From Streptomyces tubercidicus (GTDB lineage: Bacteria; Actinomycetota; Actinomycetes; Streptomycetales; Streptomycetaceae), in the NCBI RefSeq assembly GCF_027497495.1, contig NZ_CP114205.1:5580001-5644000 (forward strand): DNA of 64,000 nucleotides, read 5' to 3'. The position numbers were made by a program, and so were the translations under genes. Shown here one piece after another: positions 32,315 to 40,573 of the stretch; the stretch's first letter is position 1, and every line of letters starts with the position of its first letter. The notes beneath the pieces are model-generated. The model worked only from the letters and a program-made list of their open reading frames with translations, was not told the origin of the DNA and did not search any database.

Positions 32315-33147
32315 GCGCGGTACTCCTTCAGCAGAGTTTTAATCAAGGCCACTGATCGATCGGGGGCCAACGCGTGTGCCCTGAGCAGATCGTAGTCATC
32401 CAGGGCGGCGTCGACCGTTTGTGCGGAGTCGTGCATCCTGCCTCCTACCCGGGTCTCCGTGTAGAGCACCGTGCGGGAATCTGTGAAGCGGAGCACGGTG
32501 AAGGGTCGCGTGGAAGCGGCAGGAGCACCTGCTGAGAACGGCATGACCTGGAGCCTGATGTGTGGCGAGGCGGCGGCCGTCAGTAGATATTCAAGCTGTC
32601 CGGCCATAACCCCGGGGCCCCCTACGACCGTTCGCAAGCATGCCTCATGCACGATGGTCCACAGGGAAGGCGGTGTGGGCAGCTCGAACACATCCCGCCG
32701 CCGCAGGCGTGCGGTGACCTTGCCTTCGATCACCTCAGCTTCTTCCTGGGAGAAGTACGCCTCGAAGATCGCTTGTGCGTAGCTCTCCGTCTGGAGCAGG
32801 CCCTTCACGATATTTGTCGAGTAGTCCAGAATCCGCGACGCCTTCCGCTCCAGGTTCAGATACGGCACGAACCAGCTCGGGTGATCCCCTTCCTCGATCC
32901 TCCGCAGCAACCCCGCGAACAACTCCCCCGTCCCGAAGGTGAGATCGCAGCCCTTGGCGAACTTCTCGCTGGGTCGGGGCAGCAGCGTGCCGGATTCGAC
33001 CTTGCTGACGTAGCCCTCGGAGTAGCCCGTGGCCCTGCCCAGTTGCTTCTGGGTGAGCTTGCGGGCGAGCCGTACTTGTTTGATGTCGCGCCCGAAGCGC
33101 TCTAGCGGATTCAAGTGCTCGGGCGGGGTCGTTTCGTCCAACGCCAT
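32311..33147 (-). CDS. XRE-family regulator with DUF5753 domain (278 aa)
   Basis: An N-terminal helix-turn-helix (LTQKQLGRATGYSEGYVSKVE) followed by a DUF5753 effector domain (SRILDYSTNIVKGLLQTESYAQAIF and HIRLQVMPFSAGAP). This is the WhiJ-like class typical of Streptomyces, where a regulator and a DUF397 partner form a switch linked to differentiation. It overlaps the DUF397 gene and diverges from the small gene at 33315 over a 167-bp region that should hold both promoters. Confidence 0.94.
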   Translation of the reverse strand: MALDETTPPEHLNPLERFGRDIKQVRLARKLTQKQLGRATGYSEGYVSKVESGTLLPRPSEKFAKGCDLTFGTGELFAGLLRRIEEGDHPSWFVPYLNLERKASRILDYSTNIVKGLLQTESYAQAIFEAYFSQEEAEVIEGKVTARLRRRDVFELPTPPSLWTIVHEACLRTVVGGPGVMAGQLEYLLTAAASPHIRLQVMPFSAGAPAASTRPFTVLRFTDSRTVLYTETRVGGRMHDSAQTVDAALDDYDLLRAHALAPDRSVALIKTLLKEYRA

Positions 33148-33314
33148 GACCTCTCGGCATGTGGGTGCGTGCCGGTAGCGCGGCAGGCCGCAGACTTGCG
33201 CACCGCCGCTTCAAGCGCCCCGATTCTATTGCCCGTTGCGTTGTTCCGGTGACCAATTGGCTACACCCGGTATTCGCCGGGTGGCCGCCGGCACGGAGTG
33301 ACGGAGTGGATGAC

Positions 33315-33695
33315 ATGAGCGACAGGGGCGATAGGGGCGACACGGGTGACCTGGGGGACATCAACGCGCGGCTGCTGCCGTGGTCGAGTGTGGAGGGGAA
33401 GCCGTGCTTCGTCGTGGGCGACGGCAGCGGGTACGTGTCGCGCCTCGCCGATGAGATCGAGGCGGCGCAGCTCGGGCTGGCCGATGAGCGTATTGAGGAG
33501 GCGCAGCGGCTGTTGGAAGGGCGGAAGTGGAGCTCCGGGGAACTACAGCTGCTGACCGTTGAGTTGACCGAGGCGCTCGTCGAGGTGCGCCGGATCGCGG
33601 AGAGCCGTGGGGCGCGGTTGGCCGTACTCAGGGGCAGGGACGGCGGCGGCCCGCAGTTGTCGGCGGAGGCGTACGACGACACCCGTGGTTCTTAA
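33315..33695 (+). CDS. Small hypothetical protein divergent from the XRE gene (126 aa)
   Basis: Starts MSDRGDRGDTGDLGDINARL (a GD-rich leader), then GKPCFVVGDGSGYVSRLADEIE, and a helical C-terminal part. I do not recognise a named family. It contains a long amphipathic helix around ELTEALVEVRRIAESRGARL. The divergent position with a WhiJ/DUF397 pair suggests a linked target or partner. The ATG at 33315 was chosen; an in-frame GTG nine bases earlier is possible. Confidence 0.7.
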   Translation: MSDRGDRGDTGDLGDINARLLPWSSVEGKPCFVVGDGSGYVSRLADEIEAAQLGLADERIEEAQRLLEGRKWSSGELQLLTVELTEALVEVRRIAESRGARLAVLRGRDGGGPQLSAEAYDDTRGS

Positions 33696-33706
33696 CCCTC
33701 GGTCAG

Positions 33707-33735
33707 CCGATCCTCAAGGCCGCCTTAAGGATCGG
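33707..33735. terminator. 29-bp near-perfect palindrome after the 33315-33695 gene
   Basis: CCGATCCTCAAGGC (33707-33720) pairs with GCCTTAAGGATCGG (33722-33735) except at one position, around a single base. It begins 12 bp after the stop codon. It is probably a terminator hairpin, though its lack of a real loop would also suit an operator for the gene starting at 33791. Confidence 0.6.
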
Positions 33736-33777
33736 CGGGGAGAGCCTGACCTGCTGTTTCCGGGGTCCGGGCGGCCG

Positions 33778-33783
33778 TAGTTT
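33778..33783 (+). promoter_or_regulatory. -10 element of a probable leaderless promoter
   Basis: TAGTTT ends seven bases before the GTG start of the ferric-reductase-like gene, and there is no Shine-Dalgarno sequence. This spacing puts the transcript start at the GTG. The -35 region (about 33754-33760) is poor. Confidence 0.4.
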
Positions 33784-33790
33784 CGACGCC

Positions 33791-35236
33791 GTGTCCGACC
33801 CGTATGCCGCGCAGCCTCCCGGCCCCGCCGACCCGCCCGCCACCCACCCGCTCTACTCCCGGCTCACTCCCCGGTACGCCCCGCCCCGGCCGGCCCACGC
33901 GCCGCGCAGGGCCCCGGTGGCCGCGCCTCCGCTGCGCCTCGCGCCGTCGGAGTTGCTGCGGGGGCTGGCCGGTGGTGCGCTGCTGGTCGTCGGACTGTGG
34001 CTGGTGCAGGCCGAGCCCTCGGTACGGCTCGATGCGCTGTTCGCCACCCTGGCCCACCTCTGCGGTCTGCTCGCGGGCTACGGAATCCTGGTGATGCTGC
34101 TGCTGATGGCCCGGGTCCCGGCCATCGAACACGGCGTCGGCGCCGACCGGCTCGCCCGCTGGCACGCCCTCGGCGGCCGCTATGTCCTTACCTTGTGCCT
34201 CGCCCACACCGTCTTCGCGCTCTGCGGCTACGCGGCCCACACCGGCACCGATGTCCGTGCCGCCGCCGTCGGCCTGATGGGCTACCCGGGCCTGGTCGCG
34301 GCCACCGTCGGTACCGCGCTGCTGGTCGGCGTCGGGGTCACCTCGGCCCGTACGGTCCGCCGCCGGGTACGCCATGAAACCTGGCGCGCCGTACATCTGC
34401 TGACCTACGTGGGCGCCGCCCTCGCCTTCGCCCACCAACTGTCCGGACCGGATCTGGCGGGCGGCGCGCTCGCCGCCTGGCTGTGGACACTGCTGCACAC
34501 CACCGTCGGCACGCTGCTGGTCTGGTACCGCCTGGTCGTGCCGGTACGCCAGGCGCTGCGGCACAGCCTGTGGGTCACCGAGGTCCGGATCGAGGGGCCG
34601 GACGTGGTCTCCGTCGTCATGCAGGGCCTGGGGCTGGACGCACTGCGGGCCGAGCCGGGGCAGTTCTTCCGCTGGCGGTTCCTGGACCGGCGGTTGTGGC
34701 GGACGGCCCTGCCCTTCTCGCTCTCCGCACCCGTACGGGACGACACCCTCCGGATCACGGTGAAGGCGTGCGGCGACCACACCCGCCGGATTCGCCGGCT
34801 GCGGCCGGGCGTACGGGTGCTGGCCACCGGCCCGTTCGGCGCGATGACCGCACACCGGCGGACCCGCCGCAAGGTACTGCTGCTCGCCGGCGGCGTCGGT
34901 ATCACCCCGATGCGCGCGCTCTTCGAGACCCTGCCGGGTGGGCCGGGCGACCTCACCCTTCTCTACCGGGCGGGCGCTGCCGACCAGTTGGTGCTGCGGG
35001 AGGAGCTGGAGGCGATCGCCGCCGCGCGCGGGGCGGCGCTGCACTACCTCCTCGGCCCGTCCGACGGCCCCTTCGACCCGCTGGCCCCCCGGGCCCTGCG
35101 CAACCTCGTCCCGGACCTGGCCGATCACGATGTCTATCTCTGCGGCCCGCCCGGCATGTCCAGGGCCGCGGCCGCCGCCCTGGAACGGGCCGGGGTGCCG
35201 GCCGCCCGCGTCCACTCCGAGGAGTTCACCTTCTGA
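33791..35236 (+). CDS. Ferric-reductase-like flavocytochrome (481 aa)
   Basis: A Pro-rich tail precedes about six membrane helices with paired histidines for haem (LARWHALGGRYVLTLCLAHTVF and ETWRAVHLLTYVGAALAFAHQ). An FAD-binding FR-type domain (FFRWRF and ALPFSLSAP) and an NAD(P)H domain (LLAGGVGITPMRALFETLP and DVYLCGPPGMS) follow. This is the layout of ferric reductases, NADPH oxidases and MsrQ relatives: electrons pass from NAD(P)H across the membrane. The acceptor is unknown. The GTG start lacks a ribosome-binding site and is probably leaderless. It is followed by a small secreted-type gene. Confidence 0.9.
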   Translation: MSDPYAAQPPGPADPPATHPLYSRLTPRYAPPRPAHAPRRAPVAAPPLRLAPSELLRGLAGGALLVVGLWLVQAEPSVRLDALFATLAHLCGLLAGYGILVMLLLMARVPAIEHGVGADRLARWHALGGRYVLTLCLAHTVFALCGYAAHTGTDVRAAAVGLMGYPGLVAATVGTALLVGVGVTSARTVRRRVRHETWRAVHLLTYVGAALAFAHQLSGPDLAGGALAAWLWTLLHTTVGTLLVWYRLVVPVRQALRHSLWVTEVRIEGPDVVSVVMQGLGLDALRAEPGQFFRWRFLDRRLWRTALPFSLSAPVRDDTLRITVKACGDHTRRIRRLRPGVRVLATGPFGAMTAHRRTRRKVLLLAGGVGITPMRALFETLPGGPGDLTLLYRAGAADQLVLREELEAIAAARGAALHYLLGPSDGPFDPLAPRALRNLVPDLADHDVYLCGPPGMSRAAAAALERAGVPAARVHSEEFTF

Positions 35237-35303
35237 GGACCTCGTGGGGCCCACCGGCCGAGCACCTTGGTGCGCCGGATCGCCCAGCCGTCCCGATCGC
35301 CCC

Positions 35304-35369
35304 GCCGCCCGCAATCACCGCACCGCCCACAGCCCCGCCGCCCCCGATCACCACAACGCCCACAGCCCC
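35304..35369. repeat. Two imperfect 33-bp tandem repeats
   Basis: Copies 35304-35336 and 35337-35369 share GCCGCCC, ATCACC and CGCCCACAGCCCC. They lie between the flavocytochrome and the small gene at 35401. No coding sense was seen. Confidence 0.7.
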
Positions 35370-35400
35370 CCATCGCCCGACCCGCGAGGAAGTCACCACC

Positions 35401-35685
35401 ATGGCCCGACATCGCAAACCGCCCGCCGTCCCGGCCGTCACCGTATGGGCCCGTCGTCAGCTCGCCGCCTGCCTGGTGGGAGCGAGCGCGCTCACCGCCA
35501 CCCTGGTGTCCCGTACGGTCACCCCGGCCGCGCCGGTCTCACCGGACCGGACACCGGCCGGGTACAGCGTCCCCGAGCAACCGAGCGGCGGCTCCGTCAC
35601 GCTGGTCGGCACGGCATCGGCACCGGTCAGCACGACGTCGACACCGATCGGCACGGCGTCGACATCGACTGGCACGGCACCCTGA
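35401..35685 (+). CDS. Small hypothetical exported protein (94 aa)
   Basis: Starts MARHRKPPAVPAVTVWARRQ with a hydrophobic helix (LAACLVGASALTATLVS), then a Thr/Ser/Pro-rich tail with repeated G-T-A-S units. A GAGGAAG lies about nine bases upstream. Downstream of ferric-reductase-like genes one often finds an FMN-binding protein, but no FMN motif is visible here. It could be a short anchored protein or a decayed reading frame; I am not sure it is a real gene. Confidence 0.45.
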   Translation: MARHRKPPAVPAVTVWARRQLAACLVGASALTATLVSRTVTPAAPVSPDRTPAGYSVPEQPSGGSVTLVGTASAPVSTTSTPIGTASTSTGTAP

Positions 35686-35729
35686 AGACCGCAGCCGAGA
35701 CCGCAGCAGAGCCCGGTTCCCCGCGCGCC

Positions 35730-36635
35730 CTACGCCAACGCGTCCAGCAGCGCCAAGTCCCCCTCCGTGAGGGCGATCCGTCCCGCCGCGAGGTTCTCGT
35801 CCAGATGGGCCGTGGAGCCCGTCCCCGGGGTGGGGAGCAGGACGGGGGAGCGGTGCAGCAACCAGGCCAGGGCGATCTGCCCGGTGGTCGCGCCGTGCCG
35901 GGCGGCAACCGCGCCGAGTGCGTCGCCGACGCGCGTGCCGCCCGCCTGCCCGCCGCCCGCCTGCCCGTCGCCCGCGCCTCCCGCCAGGGCCCCATTCCCC
36001 AGCGGAAACCACGGCAGAAACGCGATGCCCTCCTGCTCGCACAGCTCCAGCACGTCCTCGGCGGCGCGGTCCAGCACGTTGTAGCGGTTCTGTACCGAGG
36101 CGATGGGGGCGATCTCGCGGGCCCGGGTCAGCTCGGCCGCGTCGATGGAGTCCAGGCCGATGTGCCGGATCTTGCCCTCCCGTTGGAGGTCCAGCAGCGT
36201 GCCCAGCTGGTCGGCCATCGGCACGTCCGGGTCGAGCCGGTGCAGCTGGTAGAGGCCGAGGGTGTCGGTACGCAGACGGCGCAGGCTCGCTTCGCACATG
36301 GCGCGCAGGTCCGTCGGGCGGCCTGCGATATGCCAGCCGTCCGGGCCGGTACGGATCACACCGCCCTTCGTCGCGATCACCAGCCCCTCCGGGTAGGGGT
36401 GCAGGGCGCGGGCCACCAACTCCTCGGCCACGTCCGGGCCGTAGTTGTCGGCGGTGTCGATCAGCGTGACGCCGTGGTCGACGGCGCGGCGCAGCAGCGC
36501 GACGGAGCGGTGCGGATCGTCGTGCCGGGGTCCCCAGTAGCCGGGGCCGACGAGCCCGGCGGTTCCGAAGCCGAGCCGCCGGACCGGGAGATCCCCGCCG
36601 AGGGGGAATTCGGGCAATACCGTTGCAGCATCCAT
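35730..36635 (-). CDS. Aldo/keto reductase (301 aa)
   Basis: AKR fold. DTADNYG (catalytic Asp/Tyr), ATKGGV (catalytic Lys) and YQLHRLDP (His) form the tetrad. The NADPH-binding end is seen in LPTPGTGSTAHLDEN. A low-complexity GGAGDGQAGGGQAGG insert lies just before the cofactor region, an unusual loop expansion. The substrate is unknown; such enzymes reduce aldehydes and sugars. It ends 44 bp from the small gene at 35685 (convergent). Confidence 0.92.
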   Translation of the reverse strand: MDAATVLPEFPLGGDLPVRRLGFGTAGLVGPGYWGPRHDDPHRSVALLRRAVDHGVTLIDTADNYGPDVAEELVARALHPYPEGLVIATKGGVIRTGPDGWHIAGRPTDLRAMCEASLRRLRTDTLGLYQLHRLDPDVPMADQLGTLLDLQREGKIRHIGLDSIDAAELTRAREIAPIASVQNRYNVLDRAAEDVLELCEQEGIAFLPWFPLGNGALAGGAGDGQAGGGQAGGTRVGDALGAVAARHGATTGQIALAWLLHRSPVLLPTPGTGSTAHLDENLAAGRIALTEGDLALLDALA

Positions 36636-36648
36636 GAACCGTGAGTCT

Positions 36649-37167
36649 AAGAGGGTGTCTCACGTGGTGAGTTTCGCAAGCTTCTTGTAGCAGGTCAGGG
36701 CTGCCGCGAGGCCGAGGAGCGCGAGAAAGTGGTTGCCCTTTCGCTCGTATCGGACGGTGAGCCGGCGGTAGCCGAACAGCCAGGGATCGACCGCTCAATC
36801 TTCGCCGAGGTCCAGTCCAGCTCGCCCCGGGCTGCCGAGTTCGTCCAAGACTGCCCGGTGTAGTCGGCGCCACAACCCGGCCTCGGTCCACGCCGTGAAC
36901 CGGCGGTGCGCTGCTGCCGGAGAGACGCCGAACGTCGGCGGAAGATGGCGCCAGGCGCAATCGCTGGTCAGTACGTACACCACCGCTGCGAACACCGCCC
37001 GCTCGTCCACCGGACTCGTACCCCCGCCCTGCGGGCGGGACGTGAACTTCGGCAGCAGCGGTGCCGACAACTCCCACAACCCGTCCGGCACAAGCCGACG
37101 GGACAGATCGACAACCACAGTGCGGCGTCATGCCGCATCAGCAACTCGTCACGTGAGACGTCCTCTT
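36649..37167. mobile_element. Internally deleted IS5-type insertion sequence
   Basis: Terminal inverted repeats: 36649-36666 (AAGAGGGTGTCTCACGTG) and 37150-37167, which reads AAGAGGACGTCTCACGTG on the other strand, matching at 16 of 18 positions. Both ends survive but only 519 bp remain, against roughly 850 bp for complete elements of this type. The transposase inside is broken. No target-site duplication is evident. Confidence 0.85.
36660..37118 (-). pseudogene. Broken IS5-family transposase
   Basis: The N-terminal 90 or so residues are intact (VPDGLWELSAPLLPKF, CAWRHLPPTFGVSPAAAHRRF and LWRRLHRAVLDELGS). The frame then ends at 36795. A different frame resumes with the C-terminal piece WLFGYRRLTVRYERKGNHFL and ends LAKLTT, with its stop at 36660. 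The DDE catalytic core between them is missing, so a large deletion plus frame changes inactivated it. It cannot move unless supplied with transposase from elsewhere. Confidence 0.85.
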
Positions 37168-37229
37168 GGCCAGGAGGAATGTCCGGCCTTCTTACATTCC
37201 TCTCACAACTGTGCTGCACCGTGGGGTTC

Positions 37230-38255
37230 ATGGCGACCAAACGAATTGCTGTCGGTGTCGGAATTCTCGTGGCGATGGGCCTGACGGGCGCGGCCGCGGT
37301 GGCCTCTGGGGCTCCCGCTCCGGTGTCCGGAAAGGCTTCCGCCGCAGCGCCCGGAAAGAAGGCGAAGAACTATCTTTACGCCTCCATCGGGGATTTCGAC
37401 ACAAATGTGATGCCGTTGATCGATCGTCCCGATGTCGCCGGCGTGCAGCTGGTGGTGCCGTGGAAGGCGCTGGAGCGGAAGAAGAATCAGTACGACTTCT
37501 CGGAGATCGACCGGGCGCTGAACGCTCTGCAGTCCCGCCACAAGAAGCTGTTCATCCAGGTCCAGGACCGGTTCTTCGCGCTGCCGGCGAGGCTCCCGGA
37601 CTATCTGTTGAAGGATCCGGAGTACAAGGGAGGCGCGGCTCCGACAAAGAACGAGAACGGCCTCGGCCCCGGTGAGCCCGGGGCGGTCGCGGCGCAATGG
37701 AACCCGCAGGTGCGGGGCCGTTTCCAGCAGCTGCTGAAGGCGATGTCACAGCGGTTCGACGGTCGCCTCGCCGGGGTGAACCTGCCGGAAACCGCTACCG
37801 AGGTGGACACCAAGAAGGACCACACCGGCTACAGCGACGACGCCTACTTCAAGGCAGAACTCGACAACATGGCCTATGGCAAGAAGGTCTTCACCAAGAC
37901 GCCGTTCATCCAGTACGTCAACTTCTGGCCCGGTGAATGGAACAACAGCCGCAAGTACATGAGCCGCACCTTCGAGTTCGCCAAGGCACACGGGATCGGC
38001 CTGGGAGGACCGGACATCCTGCCGGACCGCCCGGCGCAGATGGAGAACTCGTACCCCTTCTTCAAGAAGTACCGGGGGCAGCTCCCCATGGTGGCCATGG
38101 CCGTACAGGAACCCGACTTCCAGTACAAGAACCCCAAGACGAAGAAGCCGTACACCCGGCAGGAGTTCACCGACTTCGGCACGAACACCCTCGGAGCCGA
38201 CGTCATCTTCTGGGCCACAAGCGCGCCCTGGCTCCACCAGCCGACGGCACGATAG
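37230..38255 (+). CDS. Secreted protein, TIM-barrel-like (341 aa)
   Basis: Sec signal peptide (MATKRIAVGVGILVAMGLTG...ASGAPA). The mature protein has barrel-like strands such as GVQLVVPWKALERKKNQYDF, LFIQVQDRFF, GVNLPETATEVD (a candidate acid Glu after strand 4), FIQYVNFWPGEWN and a late VIFWATSAPWL. This pattern resembles the clan of beta-glycosidase barrels, but I cannot name a family. The ATG at 37230 fits the signal peptide; the longer frame starting inside the IS remnant is rejected. The IS right end lies 62 bp upstream and may affect expression. Confidence 0.75.
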   Translation: MATKRIAVGVGILVAMGLTGAAAVASGAPAPVSGKASAAAPGKKAKNYLYASIGDFDTNVMPLIDRPDVAGVQLVVPWKALERKKNQYDFSEIDRALNALQSRHKKLFIQVQDRFFALPARLPDYLLKDPEYKGGAAPTKNENGLGPGEPGAVAAQWNPQVRGRFQQLLKAMSQRFDGRLAGVNLPETATEVDTKKDHTGYSDDAYFKAELDNMAYGKKVFTKTPFIQYVNFWPGEWNNSRKYMSRTFEFAKAHGIGLGGPDILPDRPAQMENSYPFFKKYRGQLPMVAMAVQEPDFQYKNPKTKKPYTRQEFTDFGTNTLGADVIFWATSAPWLHQPTAR

Positions 38256-38335
38256 AGCCCCCATCCCTCACGGCTGGGGAAGGCGCCTTGTCGCCTGAGG
38301 CCATGAGGTGACCTGACGCCCGTCGGCCAACCCTA

Positions 38336-38372
38336 AGGAGGCACCGGTTCATAAGATCAACCGGTGCCTCCT
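38336..38372 (+). promoter_or_regulatory. 14-bp perfect inverted repeat spanning the -10 region and start codon of the TSUP gene
   Basis: AGGAGGCACCGGTT (38336-38349) and AACCGGTGCCTCCT (38359-38372) are exact inverted copies around CATAAGATC. The loop contains TAAGAT, a -10-like hexamer ending six bases before the GTG at 38364, which itself lies in the right arm. The left arm carries AAGGAGG, too far from the GTG (22 bases) to serve as a normal ribosome-binding site. It could be a repressor operator over a leaderless promoter, or an RNA hairpin. Confidence 0.65.
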
Positions 38373-39152
38373 GACATATCGCTGTTCACCCTGACCCTGC
38401 TCTGCCTGGCCGCGCTCGCGGCGGGCTGGATCGACGCCGTGGTGGGCGGTGGCGGACTGCTGCTGCTCCCGGCTCTGCTCGTCGGTTTGCCGCACACCCC
38501 GGTCGCGTACGTACTGGGGACCAACAAATCCACCGCCATCGTGGGCACCACCGCGGCCGCGGTCACCTACGTCCGCAGGGCCCCGATCGATGTGCGGAAC
38601 GCGCTGCGGATCGGCCTCGCGGCGGTGGCGGGTTCGCTGGGCGGGGCGTTCTTCGCGGCCGGTATCAACAGCGCGGTGCTGCGTCCGTTGATCATGGCCG
38701 TGTTGCTGGGGGTGCTGCTGTTCATCCTGTTCCGGCCGGCCTTCGGGACCGCGCCCGCCCCCTCGGGGCCGGTCTCCCGGCAGCGGATCGTGGCGGCCGT
38801 CCTCATCGCGGGTCTGGGGATCGGCTTCTACGACGGGCTGATCGGGCCCGGTACCGGTGCGTTCCTGGTCATCGCGCTCGCCGCCGTACTGCATATGGAC
38901 CTGGTCAGCGCCTCCGCCACCGCCAAGGTCGTCAATGTGTGCACCAACATCGGCGCGCTGACGATGTTCGCGATCCAGGGCACCGTGCTGTGGCAACTCG
39001 GCGCGCTGCTGGCGCTGTTCAACTTCACCGGGGGCCTGGTCGGCGCCCGGATGGCCCTCAAGCGCGGGGCCGGATTCGTCCGCGGGGTGCTGGTGGTCGT
39101 GGTCGTCGCGCTGCTGTGCAAGCTGGCCTACGACCAGTGGCTGGCGGTCTGA
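38364..39152 (+). CDS. TSUP-family (TauE/SafE) membrane transporter (262 aa)
   Basis: About eight membrane helices with the two family repeats: AGWIDAVVGGGGLLLLPALL...GTNKSTAIVGT near the start and GFYDGLIGPGTGAFLV...SASATAKVVN in the second half. TSUP proteins export or import sulfite, sulfonates and related anions. GTG at 38364 is the only possible start, because an in-frame TAA lies at 38352. It is probably leaderless and lies inside a 14-bp inverted repeat, so it is likely tightly regulated. Confidence 0.93.
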   Translation: MPPDISLFTLTLLCLAALAAGWIDAVVGGGGLLLLPALLVGLPHTPVAYVLGTNKSTAIVGTTAAAVTYVRRAPIDVRNALRIGLAAVAGSLGGAFFAAGINSAVLRPLIMAVLLGVLLFILFRPAFGTAPAPSGPVSRQRIVAAVLIAGLGIGFYDGLIGPGTGAFLVIALAAVLHMDLVSASATAKVVNVCTNIGALTMFAIQGTVLWQLGALLALFNFTGGLVGARMALKRGAGFVRGVLVVVVVALLCKLAYDQWLAV

Positions 39153-39230
39153 CAGGGGACGGGCGCGGGTGGCTCGGCGGTGACCGCCCCGGCCCGTTCG
39201 GCCGTCCGCCCTTGGGTGGTTCCCCGCCGC

Positions 39231-40109
39231 TCAGAACCGGCAGTGGTACATCCGCGCCATGTCCCGCACCGCGGGCAGCTTCACCGACATCCGGGCCGCC
39301 ATCCGGTTGCCCGGCGGCAGTTTCTCGATTCCGGGGATCTCCAGGGCGCTGATGTTCTCGACGATCTCCAGCCTCGGGCTCAGCGCGGCGATCCCGGCGG
39401 TGTCCGTACCCCAGTGGAGCCTCGCACCGGCCTTCACCACGACGCGGTTCAGCCACTGGACGCGGATCGCGAACCGGCTGAAGGCGTCGAAGGCCAGCTC
39501 ACCGCCCGGCACATGGTCCATCAGCCGCCGCAGCAGCGCCGTGCCGTCCGTCTCGGTCAGATACATCAGCAGCCCCTCGGCCACGATCATCGTCGGCCGG
39601 TCCCGGGGAATCCGCGCGACCCACGCCGGGTCGGTCACGGACGACGGGATGGTCGTATAGCCCGCGCGCTCCGGGTAGAGCTGCCGCCGCAGGTCGATGA
39701 CCTCGGGGTAGTCGATGTCGAACCACTGCACCCCGGGGCCCGGGTCGAGACGGTGGACGCGGCTGTCGAGGCCGCAGCCCAGATGGATCACGGTCGCCTC
39801 CTCGTGCCGGGCGAGGAAGCGCGCGGTCCAGACGTCCAACTGCCGGGCGCGCAGCGCGACTCCGGCGGCGTTGCCGGGGCTCAGCCGCATCTTGCTGAAG
39901 TCGTAGTCGAGCCGCTGCACGGTCTCGGCGGCGGTGGTGTCGCCGAGGATTGGATCCGGTGCGCGGCTGTCGACCGCGCGGGCGTAGAGCGTGGCGAGGA
40001 GGGTCTCCTTCTCCTCGGTCAGATGCACCTTGGGGCGGGGGTGGGGATCCGGGTGGGGGTCTGGGTGGGGACGCGGGTTGGTGCGCGGGTTGGTGCGCGG
40101 ACTGGTCAT
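39231..40109 (-). CDS. Class I SAM-dependent methyltransferase, leucine carboxyl methyltransferase type (292 aa)
   Basis: PPM1/LCMT-like family. The SAM loop is VIHLGCGLDSRVHRLDPG, followed by WFDIDYPEVIDLR and MIVAEGLLMYLTETD. An N-terminal Pro/His/Asp repeat (PRPHPDPHPDPHPRP) is unusual. The ATG at 40109 is preferred over a TTG at 40127 because a good promoter (40117-40145) puts the transcript start at this ATG. Actinobacterial relatives are often annotated as polyketide or TcmP-like O-methyltransferases; the substrate is unknown. Confidence 0.9.
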   Translation of the reverse strand: MTSPRTNPRTNPRPHPDPHPDPHPRPKVHLTEEKETLLATLYARAVDSRAPDPILGDTTAAETVQRLDYDFSKMRLSPGNAAGVALRARQLDVWTARFLARHEEATVIHLGCGLDSRVHRLDPGPGVQWFDIDYPEVIDLRRQLYPERAGYTTIPSSVTDPAWVARIPRDRPTMIVAEGLLMYLTETDGTALLRRLMDHVPGGELAFDAFSRFAIRVQWLNRVVVKAGARLHWGTDTAGIAALSPRLEIVENISALEIPGIEKLPPGNRMAARMSVKLPAVRDMARMYHCRF

Positions 40110-40116
40110 GGAGTCG

Positions 40117-40145
40117 AGAATACTCAAGATTCAGAAAAATGTGAA
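40117..40145 (-). promoter_or_regulatory. Leaderless promoter of the methyltransferase gene
   Basis: On the minus strand TTCACA (40145-40140), a 17-base spacer and TATTCT (40122-40117) fit a vegetative promoter. The -10 ends seven bases before the ATG at 40109, so the mRNA should begin at or next to the start codon. It overlaps the last codons of the upstream cupin gene. Confidence 0.6.
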
Positions 40146-40573
40146 GACTCAGAATTCTGGAGCCGCAATCCTGGACTCGCCCTGCTGGGTCCCGCCGGAT
40201 CCCGCGCTATCTCGGGTCCGTCCCCGCGAGCGCCGCTTGGGCGCGCCCCGGCCGGGATCTCCGTGACGGCGGTCAGCAGCACCGCCGAGTCCTCCAGGGC
40301 CAGCAGGCCGTGCCGCTCGCGCGGGGTCATGGCGACCTGACCGGTCATCAGTTCCTGGCCGCCACCGGCCCCGGTCAGCCGGACCCGCCCCCGCAGGACC
40401 TGCAGGCTCGCCGCCGGGGGCGCGTTGTGCTCGTCCAGCGCGGCGCCCGCGACCAGTGCGATCACGGTCTGCCGCAGCCGGTCGTCGTGCAGGAAGAGAC
40501 GGGCACTGCGCCCGTGTGCGGAGGCCCTGGCCTCGTCGAGCTGCTGGCGGGCGAGCGCATCGAGATCGTCCAT
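40124..40573 (-). CDS. Cupin-fold protein with C-terminal extension (149 aa)
   Basis: A small cupin: HGRSARLFLHDDRLRQTVIAL, then SLQVLRGRVRLTGAGGG and MTPRERHGLLALEDSAVLLTAV, the usual two beta-motifs. One metal-binding His is retained but others are weak, so enzymatic activity is uncertain. After EIPAGARP the last 35 or so residues (ending NSESSHFSES) have no family counterpart and are read through the promoter of the next gene, suggesting the original stop was lost. The ATG at 40573 has GAAAGG eight bases upstream. Confidence 0.75.
   Translation of the reverse strand: MDDLDALARQQLDEARASAHGRSARLFLHDDRLRQTVIALVAGAALDEHNAPPAASLQVLRGRVRLTGAGGGQELMTGQVAMTPRERHGLLALEDSAVLLTAVTEIPAGARPSGARGDGPEIARDPAGPSRASPGLRLQNSESSHFSES

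Noticed and set aside
35401..35685. FMN-binding partner of the ferric-reductase-like protein
   Set aside because: Such a partner is common after these genes, but no FMN-binding Ser/Thr motif occurs in the 94 residues.
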